Of a stretch of 64,000 nt of DNA, positions 1-11,529 are shown one piece after another (the first letter of the stretch is position 1; each line of letters begins with the position of its first letter). Under the pieces are notes generated by a model, which did no database searches, had not been told where the DNA came from, and worked only from the letters and a program-made list of their open reading frames with translations. The position numbers and the translations under genes were made by a program. The DNA is taken from contig CAMFIF010000015.1 of assembly GCA_945952415.1 (NCBI GenBank), positions 35,529 through 99,528 of the forward strand, read 5' to 3'. The stretch comes from an uncultured Rhizobium sp. Its GTDB lineage: Bacteria > Pseudomonadota > Alphaproteobacteria > Rhizobiales > Rhizobiaceae.

Positions 1-1
1 G

Positions 2-148
2 GACAAGAGCGTGAAGCGCAAGGAAAAGCTGGAGGCGGATTATGTCGGCTTCGAATGCCCCGATTACTTCGTCGTCGGCTATGGCATGGATGTGGCCTAT
101 GCCTTCCGCGAATTGCCCTTCGTCGGCGTGGTGACCGGGGACGCCTGA
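2..148 (+). CDS. hpt: hypoxanthine phosphoribosyltransferase, C-terminal fragment (runs off window start)
   Basis: Frame 2 translates to DKSVKRKEKLEADYVGFECPDYFVVGYGMDVAYAFRELPFVGVVTGDA*, the HPRT C-terminal pattern. Confidence 0.75.
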   Translation, partial: DKSVKRKEKLEADYVGFECPDYFVVGYGMDVAYAFRELPFVGVVTGDA

Positions 149-279
149 CCCATATCGGGAATTGCCTTCATCTTTAAGAATCCCGTTAACCATCCATTTG
201 GTTAACCAAGGCCGTTTACGCGCCGCAAAGAAAAATCGCGCCATGTAGGTCTCGGCAAAGACGAGCAGGAGCGACCCAG

Positions 280-639
280 ATGGCCCGGATTCTCATCACC
301 GAAGACGAAGATTCCCTTCGCCGTTTCGTCGCCCGTGCGCTTCGCATGGACGGACACGAAACCCATGAGGCCGCCGATGGTGCGGAGGGGCTGGAAATGC
401 TCCAGGAAGGTCGTTTCGACCTTCTTCTTTCCGATATCCGCATGCCGGTCATGGACGGGATCGAGCTCGCTCACCGGGCTGCCGATGCCTTTCCGGGCAT
501 GAAGATCCTGCTGATGACGGGTTATGCCGAGCAGCGGGAGCGCGCCGACGACCTCATGGAGAAGATCGTCGACGTGGTGCCGAAACCCTTCGCCCTTCCC
601 GATATACGCCGCGCGGTGGCGCTGGCGCTCGCCGCCTGA
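280..639 (+). CDS. cpdR: single-domain response regulator, CpdR-like
   Basis: 119 aa receiver domain: ITEDEDSLRRFVARAL, DLLLSDIRMPVMDGIEL, KPFALPDIRRAV; typical alphaproteobacterial CpdR size. Confidence 0.85.
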   Translation: MARILITEDEDSLRRFVARALRMDGHETHEAADGAEGLEMLQEGRFDLLLSDIRMPVMDGIELAHRAADAFPGMKILLMTGYAEQRERADDLMEKIVDVVPKPFALPDIRRAVALALAA

Positions 640-653
640 GAGGGAACGGCGCC

Positions 654-3197
654 TCAGTTCAGATTGAGGAGGCGCTCCAGATATTGCCGGCCCGTCGGCG
701 TCATGCCGCCTTCGCCCAGCTTGCGGCGGATGGCATCCAGAATGTCGCGGGCGCGCTGCACGTCGGTCGTGTCGGGCAGCTTGTCGCCGCCGTAGTCACC
801 GAGCCCGTCATTGCCGTTCGAGCGTCCCAACGGATCCTTCATGCCGCCGCTGCCCGGTCCGGCCTGATTCATCCCGCCGCCCTGGCCTTGCCCCTGCCCC
901 TGGCCGGCCATGGACTGCATCATTTCCTGTGCGCCCTTGCGCAGCGCCTGCAGCGCCCGCCCCTGGCTGTCGATGGCGGGCTGGCCTTCGCCGCGGCCGA
1001 GCGACTTGCCGGCCCCGTCCATCTCCTTGCCCGCATCGCCCAGGCCCTTGTTGGGCTTCATGCCAAGGCCTTTCAGACCTTCGCCCAATTCCTGCAGCTG
1101 CTTTTCCAGCGCGCGCTGGCGCTTCTCCAGCTGCCGCATCGCCTCTTTCTGCTTCTCGGTCATCGCGCCCGGGTCGGTCGCCTGTTCGTTGGTCATGGGA
1201 TCGAGGGGTTCGTCCTCGCCAGGCACGCCCGGATCGGTCTGCCATTGCTGCTGCTCAAGCTCCTGGTTGAGCTTGTAGGTGTCCTCCATCAGCTTCTGCT
1301 GGTCGCGGAGGATCTTGCCGAGCTTGTCTACCTGCTCGCGGGCCCGATTTTCCGCTTCCGAGGGCTGGCGGGGCGTTCCTCCCGCCTGAAGATTGTTCAT
1401 CAGCCGCTGCATGTCCGACAGAAGCTGCTGAGCCGCCTCCCGGTTACCGGAGCGCGCCATGTTTTCCAGCTGGTTCAGCATCTTTTCCAGATCCTGCTGG
1501 CGAATCACGTTGCGCGCTTCGGCATTGGGCTCTCGTCCGGGCTTCTGCTGCTCCAGCCGGCGGGAAAGCGCCTGCATGTAGTCCTTCATGGCCTTGCGCA
1601 GATTGTCCATCAGCGCCTGCACCTCGCTGTCCGGCGCGTTGCGCTTCAGCGCATCGGCGAGCGCCTTCTGCGCATCCCGCACCGCCCGCTCCGCCATGGA
1701 GAGATCACCGCCATCGATGCCGAGCGCGATATCCCAGAGATAATCGGCGGCATCCTTCAGGGAGGCTTCGTCACGGGCGAGCGCCATGCGGGCCCGGGCC
1801 GATTTCAGCAGCAGGAAATGGGAGACCTTCGGGACCGTCTCTTCGGCGCGCAGCAGCGCCGCGTCATTGTAATCGATGGCCTTCTGGATCTGCCTCGCAT
1901 CGAGGGCGAAGATCTGCCGCTGCTCGGCGGTGGCCGCGGCCAGCGGATCGGAAAAATCGCGGGCCGGAAGGATCATGTCCAGCGGATCGGAGCGGCCGGT
2001 CTGTCCGGCGGCATCCGTCGCAACCAGGGTCACCCGCACGCGCTTGCCGGCCAGCGGATGTTCGGTGAGATTGCGGCTCGTCACGCCCTTGACGTCCCCG
2101 GCCTTCCGGCCCGGCGAATCCAGCGGAAATTCCGGCAGGGGATAGAGCGGAAGGGCCTGAGGCGGCTGGTCCAGGGGCACGATGTCCGCCCTTGCGCTTT
2201 CCAGCCCGTAGTCGTCATGGCCCTTGAAGCGGATTTCCAGCGCGCCGGTAACGGTGCGGCGTGGCTTGCCGTCGAAGCTGATCCGCGGCGGTTCGTCGGC
2301 CAGCAGCGCGATCGGGTAGCGGGTATCGCCGGCTGCAAGCTCGCCGGCGGAATCGAGCTTGAGCTTGTAGGCAAGGGCGCCGCCAGCCGCCGGCTGATCG
2401 GCGGAGATCCTGCCTTTTTCCGCGGAGAGCGTGACGGGCTTACCGCCATTGGCCGGAGTGAAGACGACCGGTCCCCCGGGCTCCCCGCCGCTGATGCGGA
2501 TCGCGAGTTCGGAGAACTGCGGCACGGTAACCGGCTTGCCATCCGCGCTTAAGGTCAGGGCGGGCTTGTTCGTATAGGCGGGCGGCGTCACCCAGACATC
2601 CATCCGGAGGCCGGCCGTCGTATCGACGGTATCGTTGCTGAGGAAAGCATCGCCGATCCGGCCCGACTGGCCGGAAAGCGAATAGGCGGCCGCAATCACG
2701 AAGACCAGAGCCGGCACGGCGCGCAGCCCCATCGCATCGAAGCGGCTGATATCGGGGCGGGGAAGGCCCGCCTCCAGCGGTCCGATCCGCGCGGCCATCG
2801 ATGCCCTGTGGCGGTCCCAGAGCGCGCGGGCAAAGGGCGTGTCCTCGACGGGGTGGTCCGACTGGATGGAAATCGCCTGATGGGGAAGCCGGTTCAGGGT
2901 TTCGAGCCGGCGGTCGATCTCGGCGCGTGAGGGACGGCGCAGCCTCGCAAGCGGCAAAAGGCTCGCCAGAAAGGCAAAAATCAGGAGACCGGCAACGATC
3001 AGCCGCGGCCATTCGGGCAGGCTGCGAAAAAGACCGAACCAGGAGGCGGAAAGAAAAAGCGACAGGATGGAAAGCGGTGCGACAGCGAGGGGCAGGGCCT
3101 GCTCGGCCAGAAGCGAAATCCCCGCAAGCCAGCGCGCCGCGGCAATGCGCCGGGAGAGGCTCGTTTCTATGGGCTCGCCTTTTGCACTCGTCATCAT
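654..3197 (-). CDS. TIGR02302/DUF4175 family membrane protein
   Basis: 847 aa, N-terminal TM segments, Q/G-rich C-terminal region, C-terminus LGEGGMTPTGRQYLERLL. Confidence 0.75.
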   Translation of the reverse strand: MMTSAKGEPIETSLSRRIAAARWLAGISLLAEQALPLAVAPLSILSLFLSASWFGLFRSLPEWPRLIVAGLLIFAFLASLLPLARLRRPSRAEIDRRLETLNRLPHQAISIQSDHPVEDTPFARALWDRHRASMAARIGPLEAGLPRPDISRFDAMGLRAVPALVFVIAAAYSLSGQSGRIGDAFLSNDTVDTTAGLRMDVWVTPPAYTNKPALTLSADGKPVTVPQFSELAIRISGGEPGGPVVFTPANGGKPVTLSAEKGRISADQPAAGGALAYKLKLDSAGELAAGDTRYPIALLADEPPRISFDGKPRRTVTGALEIRFKGHDDYGLESARADIVPLDQPPQALPLYPLPEFPLDSPGRKAGDVKGVTSRNLTEHPLAGKRVRVTLVATDAAGQTGRSDPLDMILPARDFSDPLAAATAEQRQIFALDARQIQKAIDYNDAALLRAEETVPKVSHFLLLKSARARMALARDEASLKDAADYLWDIALGIDGGDLSMAERAVRDAQKALADALKRNAPDSEVQALMDNLRKAMKDYMQALSRRLEQQKPGREPNAEARNVIRQQDLEKMLNQLENMARSGNREAAQQLLSDMQRLMNNLQAGGTPRQPSEAENRAREQVDKLGKILRDQQKLMEDTYKLNQELEQQQWQTDPGVPGEDEPLDPMTNEQATDPGAMTEKQKEAMRQLEKRQRALEKQLQELGEGLKGLGMKPNKGLGDAGKEMDGAGKSLGRGEGQPAIDSQGRALQALRKGAQEMMQSMAGQGQGQGQGGGMNQAGPGSGGMKDPLGRSNGNDGLGDYGGDKLPDTTDVQRARDILDAIRRKLGEGGMTPTGRQYLERLLNLN

Positions 3198-3293
3198 CCA
3201 ACCCTAGCTCTTCCTGCCGGCCCGCAGGATGCTGCGGGCCTCGGAGGGAAGATAACACTCTTTGTGGCGCCGAGGTGGAGGTGCCGAAAGATT

Positions 3294-4562
3294 TTATGCC
3301 AGCCAGTCCGGCACCGAATCGAGGCCGATAATGTCCTCATAGGTGGGGCGCGAGCGGATCACATGGAAGCGATCGCCATGAACCAGCACTTCGGGCACGA
3401 GGCGGCGCGTGTTGTAGGTTCCGGCCTGAACCGCGCCATAGGCGCCGGCCGATCCCACAGCCATCAGATCGCCGGTCCGCGGCATGGGCATTTCCCGGTC
3501 GAGCGCGAGATAGTCACCGGTCTCGCAGACGGGCCCCACTATATCCGCCTTGATGCGCGGCGCATTGGCGGCGGTGAGGATGACGGGCCGGACCTCGTGA
3601 TAGGCTTCGTAAAGGGTGGGTCGGATGAGGTCGTTCATCGCGGCATCCACGATCACGAAGGTCTTTTCCCCGCCATCCTTTACATAGATCACTTCGGTCA
3701 CCAGAATGCCGGCATTGCCGACGATCAGGCGGCCGGGTTCGGTGACGATCTTGCAGCCGAGATCCTTGAGCTGGTTCTTCACCGTGGTGGCATAGGCATC
3801 GGGAAGCGGCGGCGGGTTGTTGTCCTCCCGATAGGGAATGCCGAGGCCGCCGCCAATATCCACATGCTCGATGTGATGGCCGTCACCGCGCAGCGTGTCG
3901 ACGAGCTCGCGCAGCAGCTTGAAGGCATCGTCGAAGGGGCGCAGCTCGGTGATCTGGCTGCCGATATGCATGTCTATGCCGGTCACCTGGATGCCGGGCA
4001 GGGTCGCCGCATGGGCATAGACCGCCCGGGCGCGTTCCCAGGAAATGCCGAACTTGTTTTCCTTCTTGCCCGTCGAGATCTTCGCATGGGTGCGCGCATC
4101 CACATCGGGATTGATGCGGAAGGAGACCGGCGCTTTCTTGCCGAGAAGCAGGGCGCGGCGGTTCAGGACCTCGAGTTCGGGCTCGGATTCCACGTTGAAG
4201 CAGTAGATACCGGATACGAGAGCCAGATCCATTTCCGCGACCGTCTTGCCGACGCCGGAGAACATGATCCGGTCGGCAGGAAAGCCCGCGGCAAGGGCCC
4301 GCCTGAGCTCGCCTTCCGAAACCACGTCGCAGCCGGCGCCGAGGCGGGCCAGCGTCTTCAGCACGGCCTGGTTCGAATTGGCCTTCATGGCGTAGCAGGT
4401 CAGTGCGTCCACATCGGCAAAGGCGGCGGAAAAGACCTTGTAATGCCGTTCCAGCGTGGCGGTGGAATAGCAGTAGAAGGGCGTGCCGACCTGATCGGCA
4501 ATGTCGGTAACGGGAACGTCTTCCGCGTAAAGAACGCCGTCGCGATAATCGAAGTGGTTCAC
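3294..4562 (-). CDS. lysA: diaminopimelate decarboxylase
   Basis: 422 aa; CYAMKANSNQAVLK (PLP Lys motif), GGGLGIPY, EPGRLIVGNAG, GPVCETGDYL. Confidence 0.95.
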   Translation of the reverse strand: MNHFDYRDGVLYAEDVPVTDIADQVGTPFYCYSTATLERHYKVFSAAFADVDALTCYAMKANSNQAVLKTLARLGAGCDVVSEGELRRALAAGFPADRIMFSGVGKTVAEMDLALVSGIYCFNVESEPELEVLNRRALLLGKKAPVSFRINPDVDARTHAKISTGKKENKFGISWERARAVYAHAATLPGIQVTGIDMHIGSQITELRPFDDAFKLLRELVDTLRGDGHHIEHVDIGGGLGIPYREDNNPPPLPDAYATTVKNQLKDLGCKIVTEPGRLIVGNAGILVTEVIYVKDGGEKTFVIVDAAMNDLIRPTLYEAYHEVRPVILTAANAPRIKADIVGPVCETGDYLALDREMPMPRTGDLMAVGSAGAYGAVQAGTYNTRRLVPEVLVHGDRFHVIRSRPTYEDIIGLDSVPDWLA

Positions 4563-4589
4563 GGGGTTTAGGGACCTGGTTTGGGGAGA

Positions 4590-4784
4590 TCAGAGAAGCG
4601 GATCGAGTATGAAGGGCTTGTTCGGGACAGGCGGGGGCGGCGCATCCTTCTTGCCGTATTTGCTGTCGGCCTGGGCAGCGACGCTCGGCGGGTCGAGATC
4701 GCCCTTGCGCCCGCAGGACGAAAGAGCCAGCGATGCGGCAAGCACCGTGAGCAGCGATATGAGCTTCAGCTTTTTCAAGGGCAT
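4590..4784 (-). CDS. lptM: small LptM/YifL-like lipoprotein
   Basis: Lipobox LALSSCGRKGDLDPP; located next to lysA. Confidence 0.75.
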   Translation of the reverse strand: MPLKKLKLISLLTVLAASLALSSCGRKGDLDPPSVAAQADSKYGKKDAPPPPVPNKPFILDPLL

Positions 4785-4915
4785 CGGATCCTCTTGCACA
4801 ATTTCGGGCTTGCGGTGCTTTCCCGCCCTTCGGGACGATGAGAACGGTTGCCGGTTCTACTGGAAAACCGGGCCGGGAGCAAAGTCTATCTGCCCCGGGC
4901 GGCCCCGTCTTTTCG

Positions 4916-6319
4916 TCAGATGCGCGAGCGCCACCCGGCGATCTGGCGGCGGACTTCCGCCGGTGCGGTGCCGCCGTAGCTCTTGCGGGAGGCAACCGAT
5001 GCCTCAACGGTCAGGACCGAATAGACGCCGTCATTGATCACGGGGTTGATGGCCTTCAGCTCTTCCAGCGTGAGTTCAGAGAGGGTGCAGCCCCGTGCCT
5101 CAGCGGCTGCGACCGCCCGACCGGTCACATGGTGGGCTTCGCGGAAGGGCAGGCCTGCTTCCCGCACCAGCCAGTCGGCAAGATCGGTGGCGGTGGAATA
5201 GCCGGAGCCTGCGGCATCTTTCATCCGGTCGGTGCGCACCGTCAGGTCTCGCACCATGCCCGTCATGGCGGCGAGCGCCAGTTCCAGGCTTTCGGCGGCA
5301 TCGAAGACCTGTTCCTTGTCTTCCTGCATGTCCTTGGAATAGGCGAGCGGCAGGCCCTTCATCACGGTCAGCAGTGCGATCAGCGAGCCGTTGATGCGGC
5401 CGGTCTTGGCGCGCACGAGTTCGGCTGCATCCGGGTTCTTCTTCTGCGGCATGATCGAGGAGCCGGTCGAGAAGGCGTCGGACAGGCGCACGAAGCCGAA
5501 TTGCGGCGTCGTCCAGATGACGATTTCTTCCGCAAGGCGTGAGAGATGCATGGCGGCAATGGCGGCAACCGAGAGGAATTCCAGCGCAAAATCCCGATCC
5601 GATACCGTATCGATGGAATTTCGGGTCGGCTCGCGAAAGCCGAGCGCTGCAGCCGTCATGTGCCGGTCGATCGGATAGGGCGTGCCGGCAAGCGCAGCCG
5701 CACCGATCGGGCTTTCATCGAGGTGTTCGATGGCATGGCGCACACGGGCTCGATCCCGGCCGAACATTTCCACATAGGCCATGCAGTGATGGCCGAAGGT
5801 CACGGGCTGGGCGGTCTGGAGATGGGTGAAGCCGGGCATGACGGTTTCGGCATGTTCTTCGGCGCGGTCGAGGAAGGCGGCAATCAGCTTGGTCAGCGCC
5901 GCATCGGTGCGCTCGAGTTCGGCCTTGACCCAGAGACGGAAATCCAGCGCGACCTGATCGTTGCGTGAGCGGGCGGTGTGAAGCCGCCCGGCCGCGGGGC
6001 CGATGAGCGTTGCCAGCCGTGCCTCGATATTCATGTGAATGTCTTCAAGCTTGCGTGAGAAGGCGAAGTTTCCGCTTTCGATCTCGCCGCGGATGGTGTT
6101 CAAACCGGAGACGATCGCGTCGCGGTCGCTCTCGCTGATGATGCCCTGCTTCGCGAGCATCGTTGCATGGGCGATGGAGCCGCGAATATCCTCGGCATAG
6201 AGCTTCTTGTCGAAGTCGATGGAGGCATTTATCTCCTCCATGATGGCATCCGGACCGGACGCGAAGCGGCCGCCCCACATCTGATTGGAAGCCTGAGTGT
6301 CGGAACTGCCGTTTGCCAT
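4916..6319 (-). CDS. argH: argininosuccinate lyase
   Basis: 467 aa; [38 protein letters not shown]. Confidence 0.96.
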   Translation of the reverse strand: MANGSSDTQASNQMWGGRFASGPDAIMEEINASIDFDKKLYAEDIRGSIAHATMLAKQGIISESDRDAIVSGLNTIRGEIESGNFAFSRKLEDIHMNIEARLATLIGPAAGRLHTARSRNDQVALDFRLWVKAELERTDAALTKLIAAFLDRAEEHAETVMPGFTHLQTAQPVTFGHHCMAYVEMFGRDRARVRHAIEHLDESPIGAAALAGTPYPIDRHMTAAALGFREPTRNSIDTVSDRDFALEFLSVAAIAAMHLSRLAEEIVIWTTPQFGFVRLSDAFSTGSSIMPQKKNPDAAELVRAKTGRINGSLIALLTVMKGLPLAYSKDMQEDKEQVFDAAESLELALAAMTGMVRDLTVRTDRMKDAAGSGYSTATDLADWLVREAGLPFREAHHVTGRAVAAAEARGCTLSELTLEELKAINPVINDGVYSVLTVEASVASRKSYGGTAPAEVRRQIAGWRSRI

Positions 6320-6343
6320 GCGCTGACCATCCTGGAGACTGAA

Positions 6344-7018
6344 ATGACCGAGAAGAAGCCGTTTGGCCTTTCCCCCGCCCTCTTGATCGCAGCCGCCCTT
6401 GTGGCGGGCGGCCTTGCCGGTGTGGCAGGGATATACGTGAAGGGCATGGCTTCTGGCAATGCCGGCACGGCCCAGAACGGTACGGAAGTCGCTGGTGCGG
6501 AATGCCCGATCGCCCCGGCGCGCAAGACTGCCTTTGCCCAGGCGGCCAAGGGTTCGGTGGCGGCCATGACGCCGCTCGATCCGCCGCGCAGCCTGTCCGG
6601 GCTTTCATTCAAGGGGCCAGACGGAAAAGAGCTGACGCTCAAGGATTTTACCGGCAAGACCGTGCTTCTCAATCTCTGGGCCACCTGGTGCTTTCCCTGC
6701 CGGGAGGAAATGCCGGCGCTGGACCGGCTGGAAAATCTCGCCGGCAGCAGCGGCTTTGAAGTGGTGGCGGTCAATATCGACACGGGATCGGACGAGAAGC
6801 CCAAGGCCTTTCTCGCAGAAACCGGCATCGAGAGCCTGAAGCCTTATCGCGATGACAGCATGGGCATCTTCAACGCGCTGAAGAAGGAAGGACTGGCCCT
6901 TGGCCTGCCCGTCAGCCTGCTGATCGATCCGAAGGGATGCGTGATGGGTGCGATGAACGGGCCTGCGGCCTGGGACGGGCCGGAAGCGAAGGCCCTGATC
7001 GAGGCCACCGGGAGCTGA
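6344..7018 (+). CDS. tlpA: TlpA-family thiol:disulfide interchange protein
   Basis: N-terminal membrane anchor, thioredoxin-like motif [18 protein letters not shown]. Confidence 0.88.
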   Translation: MTEKKPFGLSPALLIAAALVAGGLAGVAGIYVKGMASGNAGTAQNGTEVAGAECPIAPARKTAFAQAAKGSVAAMTPLDPPRSLSGLSFKGPDGKELTLKDFTGKTVLLNLWATWCFPCREEMPALDRLENLAGSSGFEVVAVNIDTGSDEKPKAFLAETGIESLKPYRDDSMGIFNALKKEGLALGLPVSLLIDPKGCVMGAMNGPAAWDGPEAKALIEATGS

Positions 7019-7038
7019 GGCTCCCGGAGCGATGTCGG

Positions 7039-7911
7039 TCAGCGCGTGGGAACGGGATGTTCGCCGCGGTAATCGTAGAAGCCGCGGCCGGACTTGCGGC
7101 CAAGCCAACCGGCTTCGACATATTTGACGAGAAGCGGGCAGGGCCGGTACTTGCTGTCGGCGAGGCCATCATGCAGCACCTGCATGATCGAAAGGCAGGT
7201 GTCGAGGCCGATAAAATCGGCAAGCTGCAGCGGGCCCATCGGGTGGTTGGCGCCGAGACGCATGGCGGTGTCGATGGCATCCACCGTGCCCACGCCTTCA
7301 TAGAGCGTGTAGATCGCCTCATTGATCATCGGCAGGAGAATGCGGTTGACGATGAAGGCGGGGAAGTCCTCGGCCACCGTGGTCGTCTTGTCGAGCGTGT
7401 TGACGAATTCGCGGGCCGCCCGGAAGGTGCCCTCATCGGTCGCAATGCCGCGCACCAGTTCCACGAGCTTCATGACCGGAACCGGATTCATGAAATGGAT
7501 GCCCATGAAGCGCTCGGCGCGGTCGGTTGAAGAGGCCAGGCGGGTGATGGAGAGCGAGGAGGTGTTGGTGGCGAGGATCGCTTCCGGCTTCAGGACCGGA
7601 CAGACCTGCGCATAGATCTTGCGCTTGATCGTCTCGTCCTCGGTTGCCGCCTCGATGACCAGATCCGCATTGGCGAGATCGTTGACATCTGCGGATGCGG
7701 TGATGCGGGCGAGCGCCTCGGTCCTCACCTCATCGGTCATCTTGCCGGAGGAAACCTGCCGGGCAAGGTTGCCGTTGATGGTCGCCAGCGCCGGCTCGAT
7801 GCGCTCCTTGGCAACATCGTAGATATGGACCTTGTAGCCCGCTACTGCGGAGACATGGGCAATGCCGCAGCCCATCTGACCCGCGCCGATGATGCCGATG
7901 TTCTTGATCAT
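7039..7911 (-). CDS. 3-hydroxybutyryl-CoA dehydrogenase
   Basis: NAD-binding GIIGAGQMGCGIAHV; ERFMGIHFMNPVPVMKLVE; GFYDYRG. Confidence 0.92.
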   Translation of the reverse strand: MIKNIGIIGAGQMGCGIAHVSAVAGYKVHIYDVAKERIEPALATINGNLARQVSSGKMTDEVRTEALARITASADVNDLANADLVIEAATEDETIKRKIYAQVCPVLKPEAILATNTSSLSITRLASSTDRAERFMGIHFMNPVPVMKLVELVRGIATDEGTFRAAREFVNTLDKTTTVAEDFPAFIVNRILLPMINEAIYTLYEGVGTVDAIDTAMRLGANHPMGPLQLADFIGLDTCLSIMQVLHDGLADSKYRPCPLLVKYVEAGWLGRKSGRGFYDYRGEHPVPTR

Positions 7912-7957
7912 GTCGACCTCCTGAGGGCAGGCCAAACCTGCTCCAGACCAGAAATTT

Positions 7958-7980
7958 GCCGGGCCCAACCTGGGCCCGGC
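7958..7980 (-). terminator. GC-rich inverted repeat downstream of etfA, terminator-like
   Basis: gccgggcccaacctgggcccggc perfect stem. Confidence 0.45.
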
Positions 7981-8054
7981 AAGAGTGATAGTCTTCTGTT
8001 CGTCGATTGACCAGCCCCCTCTTTCACCAGAAGAGGGTGCGGTTAAGGACCGAC

Positions 8055-8984
8055 TTAGAGTGCCTTCTCGAGCTCCGGCAGGGCTTCGAAGATATCGGCG
8101 ACGAGGCCGTAATCGGCAACCTGGAAGATCGGGGCTTCTTCGTCCTTGTTGATCGCGACGATGACCTTCGAGTCCTTCATGCCGGCGAGATGCTGGATCG
8201 CGCCCGAGATGCCGCAGGCGATGTAGAGCTGCGGGGCAACCACCTTGCCGGTCTGGCCGACCTGCCAGTCGTTGGGGGCATAGCCGGCATCGACGGCGGC
8301 ACGCGAGGCGCCGACGGCGGCACCGAGCTTGTCGGCAACCGGCAGGATCACTTCCTTGAACTTCTCTGCCGAACCGACGGCACGGCCGCCCGATACGATG
8401 ATCTTGGCGGAGGTGAGTTCCGGACGGTCGGAAGAGGAAAGCGCATCGGCCACATGGGTCGACAGGCCCGGATTGCCGGCGGCAGCCACGTTTTCGACGG
8501 ATGCCGAGCCACCTTCGCCAGCGGAAGCGAAGGATGCGGTGCGCACGGTGATGACCTTCTTGGCGTCGGTCGTCTGGACGGTCTGGATTGCGTTGCCCGC
8601 ATAGATCGGACGCTTGAACGTGTCGGCCGAAACCACTTCGGTGATTTCCGAGACCTGCATGACGTCGAGAAGGGCGGCCACGCGCGGCATCACGTTCTTG
8701 GCAACCGAGGTCGCAGCCGCGATGATCGTGTCATAGGAGCCGGCGAGCGATACGACGAGGGCCGCCAGCGGTTCAGCCAGGTTGTTGGCATAGTCGTCGC
8801 CATCGGCAACGAGGACCTTCGACACGCCGGAGAGCTTTGCGGCAGCGGCGGCAGCGGCAGAAGCGCCCTTGCCAGCGACCAGCACGTGGATGTCGCCACC
8901 GATCTGCTGGGCGGCCGAGAGTGCCTTCGCGGTCTGGTCGGAGAGGGTGGTGTTGTCGTGTTCTGCGAGAAGCAGGATAGCCAT
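8055..8984 (-). CDS. etfA: electron transfer flavoprotein alpha subunit
   Basis: [57 protein letters not shown]. Confidence 0.95.
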   Translation of the reverse strand: MAILLLAEHDNTTLSDQTAKALSAAQQIGGDIHVLVAGKGASAAAAAAAKLSGVSKVLVADGDDYANNLAEPLAALVVSLAGSYDTIIAAATSVAKNVMPRVAALLDVMQVSEITEVVSADTFKRPIYAGNAIQTVQTTDAKKVITVRTASFASAGEGGSASVENVAAAGNPGLSTHVADALSSSDRPELTSAKIIVSGGRAVGSAEKFKEVILPVADKLGAAVGASRAAVDAGYAPNDWQVGQTGKVVAPQLYIACGISGAIQHLAGMKDSKVIVAINKDEEAPIFQVADYGLVADIFEALPELEKAL

Positions 8985-9009
8985 TTTAATGTTCTCCTGA
9001 TCAGAATTC

Positions 9010-9759
9010 TTAGAGGACGCCAGCTTCGACTTTAAGCTTTTCGACAAGCTCGGCAACCGACTTGACCTTGACGCCAGCCTTGCGGCCACCGGGCTCTTCG
9101 GTCTTCAGCACCTTGAGACGGGCAGCGGTCGAGACACCGAAATCGGCAGGGGTCTTTTTGTCGAGCGGCTTCTTTTTTGCCTTCATGATGTTCGGCAGCG
9201 AAGCATAGCGCGGCTCGTTGAGGCGAAGATCGGTCGTGACAACGGCCGGAAGCTTGATGTCGATGGTCTGTAGACCGCCGTCGACTTCGCGGGTGACGGT
9301 TGCCTTGTCGGCACCGATCTCGACCTTCGAGGCAAAAGTGCCCTGGGCCCAGCCGAGAAGGGCTGCGAGCATCTGGCCGGTCTGGTTGGCATCGTCATCG
9401 ATCGCCTGCTTGCCGACGATGATGAGGCCCGGCTGCTCGGCTTCGGCAACGCCCTTCAGGATCTTGGCGACGGCGAGCGGCTCGACGGTGTCGTCGGTCT
9501 CAACCAGGATGGCCCGGTCGGCACCCATGGCGAGCGCGGTGCGGAGCGTTTCTTCCGCCTTGGCCGGGCCGATGGAAACGACGACCACTTCTTCTGCCTT
9601 GCCGGCTTCCTTGAGACGCAGCGCTTCCTCGACCGAGATTTCGTCGAAGGGGTTCATCGACATTTTCACATTCGCAAGTTCAACACCGGAGCCATCCGGC
9701 TTCACGCGGATCTTGACGTTGTAATCGACGACGCGCTTCACGGGTACGAGGATTTTCAT
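9010..9759 (-). CDS. etfB: electron transfer flavoprotein beta subunit
   Basis: [38 protein letters not shown]. Confidence 0.96.
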   Translation of the reverse strand: MKILVPVKRVVDYNVKIRVKPDGSGVELANVKMSMNPFDEISVEEALRLKEAGKAEEVVVVSIGPAKAEETLRTALAMGADRAILVETDDTVEPLAVAKILKGVAEAEQPGLIIVGKQAIDDDANQTGQMLAALLGWAQGTFASKVEIGADKATVTREVDGGLQTIDIKLPAVVTTDLRLNEPRYASLPNIMKAKKKPLDKKTPADFGVSTAARLKVLKTEEPGGRKAGVKVKSVAELVEKLKVEAGVL

Positions 9760-9922
9760 GAGGTCCTTCCTTCAAACTCTGTCGGCGGAAAAAATGCGCC
9801 ATCGGGCGCGTTCTTGATGGTCGAATGGCGACATGGAACCGCGCTTTTCCTCCTGAACGCGAGACTTCGCCATGCCAGCCGCCAAATTCCGGGTTCGGAT
9901 TTAAAGCGCGCAGCCTTCTGCG

Positions 9923-10732
9923 TCAACGTCCCCAGCGGTGGCGGGGCGGTTCCTTCCCGTCCTTCGCCGTCGCGTCGCGGCCGTTCTCAATGCGACGCCA
10001 GGGGGTGACCGGCACCGGCTCCTCCGGGGCTTCGCGGCTACGCGCCACCTCTCGCCCGAAGAGCGGAACGCCCGGACGCCGCATGACGAGCACCAGAAGC
10101 CCGCCCGCAATGATACCGCCCACATGGGCTGCGAAGGACACGCTTTCCCCGTAACCCGAGATCAGGGCGAAGAACTGCTGCCCGATCCAGAAGGCGAGGG
10201 GGATGAAGGCCGGAAGGGGTACGGGGATGCCGAAGAAGACAAGCACCCATAGGCGCACATGCGGGTGCAGGAGCGCATAGGCGACAACAACACCGGAGAT
10301 GGCCCCCGATGCCCCGATCAGCGGCGCCTCTGCCTGGCCCGAGAGCAGGAGGTGCATGCCCGCACCGGCGGCCGCGCAGGCGAGATAGAAGAGGAGGAAG
10401 CGGACATGGCCCAGTGCATCCTCGACATTGTCGCCGAAGATCCAGAGGAAGATCATGTTGATGCCGATATGGGTAATGCCGCCATGAATGAAGGCATAGG
10501 TGACGAAGGTCGCCTCTGGCGGCACGCCCCGCAGGGCTTCCGGCAGCACCGCATGATGGGTGACGAGCGCGGGAATGAAGCCGAACATGGCGACGATGCG
10601 GTTGGCGAGGTCGCCTGCTCCCTCCGGCAGCATGACCAGCCAGACGAGAATGTTGATCGCGATCAGGGCACGGGTCACGTAGGGGGTCGAAATGTGCCGT
10701 AGCGCATTCGCGTCATGGATGGGGATCAGCAT
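9923..10732 (-). CDS. rhomboid family intramembrane serine protease
   Basis: FIHGGITHIGINMIFLWIFGDNVED and LIGASGAISGV (GxSG). Confidence 0.9.
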   Translation of the reverse strand: MLIPIHDANALRHISTPYVTRALIAINILVWLVMLPEGAGDLANRIVAMFGFIPALVTHHAVLPEALRGVPPEATFVTYAFIHGGITHIGINMIFLWIFGDNVEDALGHVRFLLFYLACAAAGAGMHLLLSGQAEAPLIGASGAISGVVVAYALLHPHVRLWVLVFFGIPVPLPAFIPLAFWIGQQFFALISGYGESVSFAAHVGGIIAGGLLVLVMRRPGVPLFGREVARSREAPEEPVPVTPWRRIENGRDATAKDGKEPPRHRWGR

Positions 10733-10820
10733 GGTCTGCCTTCTGCGTCGCTTTGCCGCGGCGTTTCTCCACCATGAAGGAGGTCTTTCCTCCTGGCAAG
10801 GGGCAGGACCGGCGGCAGGC

Positions 10821-11399
10821 TCAGCGATTCTTGCCCGGCACCCAGAGCACATCCGCCCGACCGTGGTCATTGGCGTGACGGGCGGCGACGAAGAGCAGGT
10901 CCGAGAGCCGGTTGAGATACTGGATCACTTCGGGTCCGACGATCTCGCCGGGCTCCTTCGAAAGTGCGACGACCAGGCGCTCGGCCCGCCGGGCGACGGT
11001 GCGGGCGAGATGAAGATGCGCGGCTGCGGCCGTGCCGCCCGGCAGCACGAAGGAGTTCAGCGGTTCGAGATCGGCGTTCAGCCGGTCGATATCCGCCTCC
11101 AGCCGGGCAACCTGGGCCGGCACGATGCGCAGCGGCTCCCATGCGGGCTTCTCGCCGGTGTCAGGCGTGGCGAGATCGGCGCCGAGATCGAAGAGGTCGT
11201 TCTGCACATGCTCCAGCATCGCATCGAGTGGATCGAGGCCGCGGGTATGCAGCCTCGCCATGCCGATGACGGAGTTGGTTTCATCCACGCTGCCATAGGC
11301 ATCGACGCGCAGGTCGTGCTTCAGGCGGCGGGGGCCGGTGACGAGCGCGGTGGTGCCATTGTCTCCGGTGCGGGTGTAGATCTTGTTCAGCTTGACCAT
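10821..11399 (-). CDS. cob(I)yrinic acid a,c-diamide adenosyltransferase (PduO type)
   Basis: VKLNKIYTRTGDNGTTALVTGPR; FVLPGGTAAAAHLHLARTVARRAER. Confidence 0.93.
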   Translation of the reverse strand: MVKLNKIYTRTGDNGTTALVTGPRRLKHDLRVDAYGSVDETNSVIGMARLHTRGLDPLDAMLEHVQNDLFDLGADLATPDTGEKPAWEPLRIVPAQVARLEADIDRLNADLEPLNSFVLPGGTAAAAHLHLARTVARRAERLVVALSKEPGEIVGPEVIQYLNRLSDLLFVAARHANDHGRADVLWVPGKNR

Positions 11400-11529
11400 G
11401 GTTTCGATCTTTTCGGGCGCCGCAAGGCCGCTTGCGGTTCTTGACGATTATCAGGGGCCAGTCTCCCCGGGGAGGGGAGGGCGTGCTTTGCCGGATGCGC
11501 CGCCTGACGGCGCATTTCCCTCGCCGGCC

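Noticed and set aside
684-2552. 622-aa + strand ORF opposite the TIGR02302 gene, and similar long antisense ORFs (3264-4571, 8007-9035, 24611-26677, 27503-28996, 42046-43161, 44490-45773, 62163-63815)
   Set aside because: Shadow ORFs typical of GC-rich DNA; the opposite strand encodes recognisable conserved proteins.
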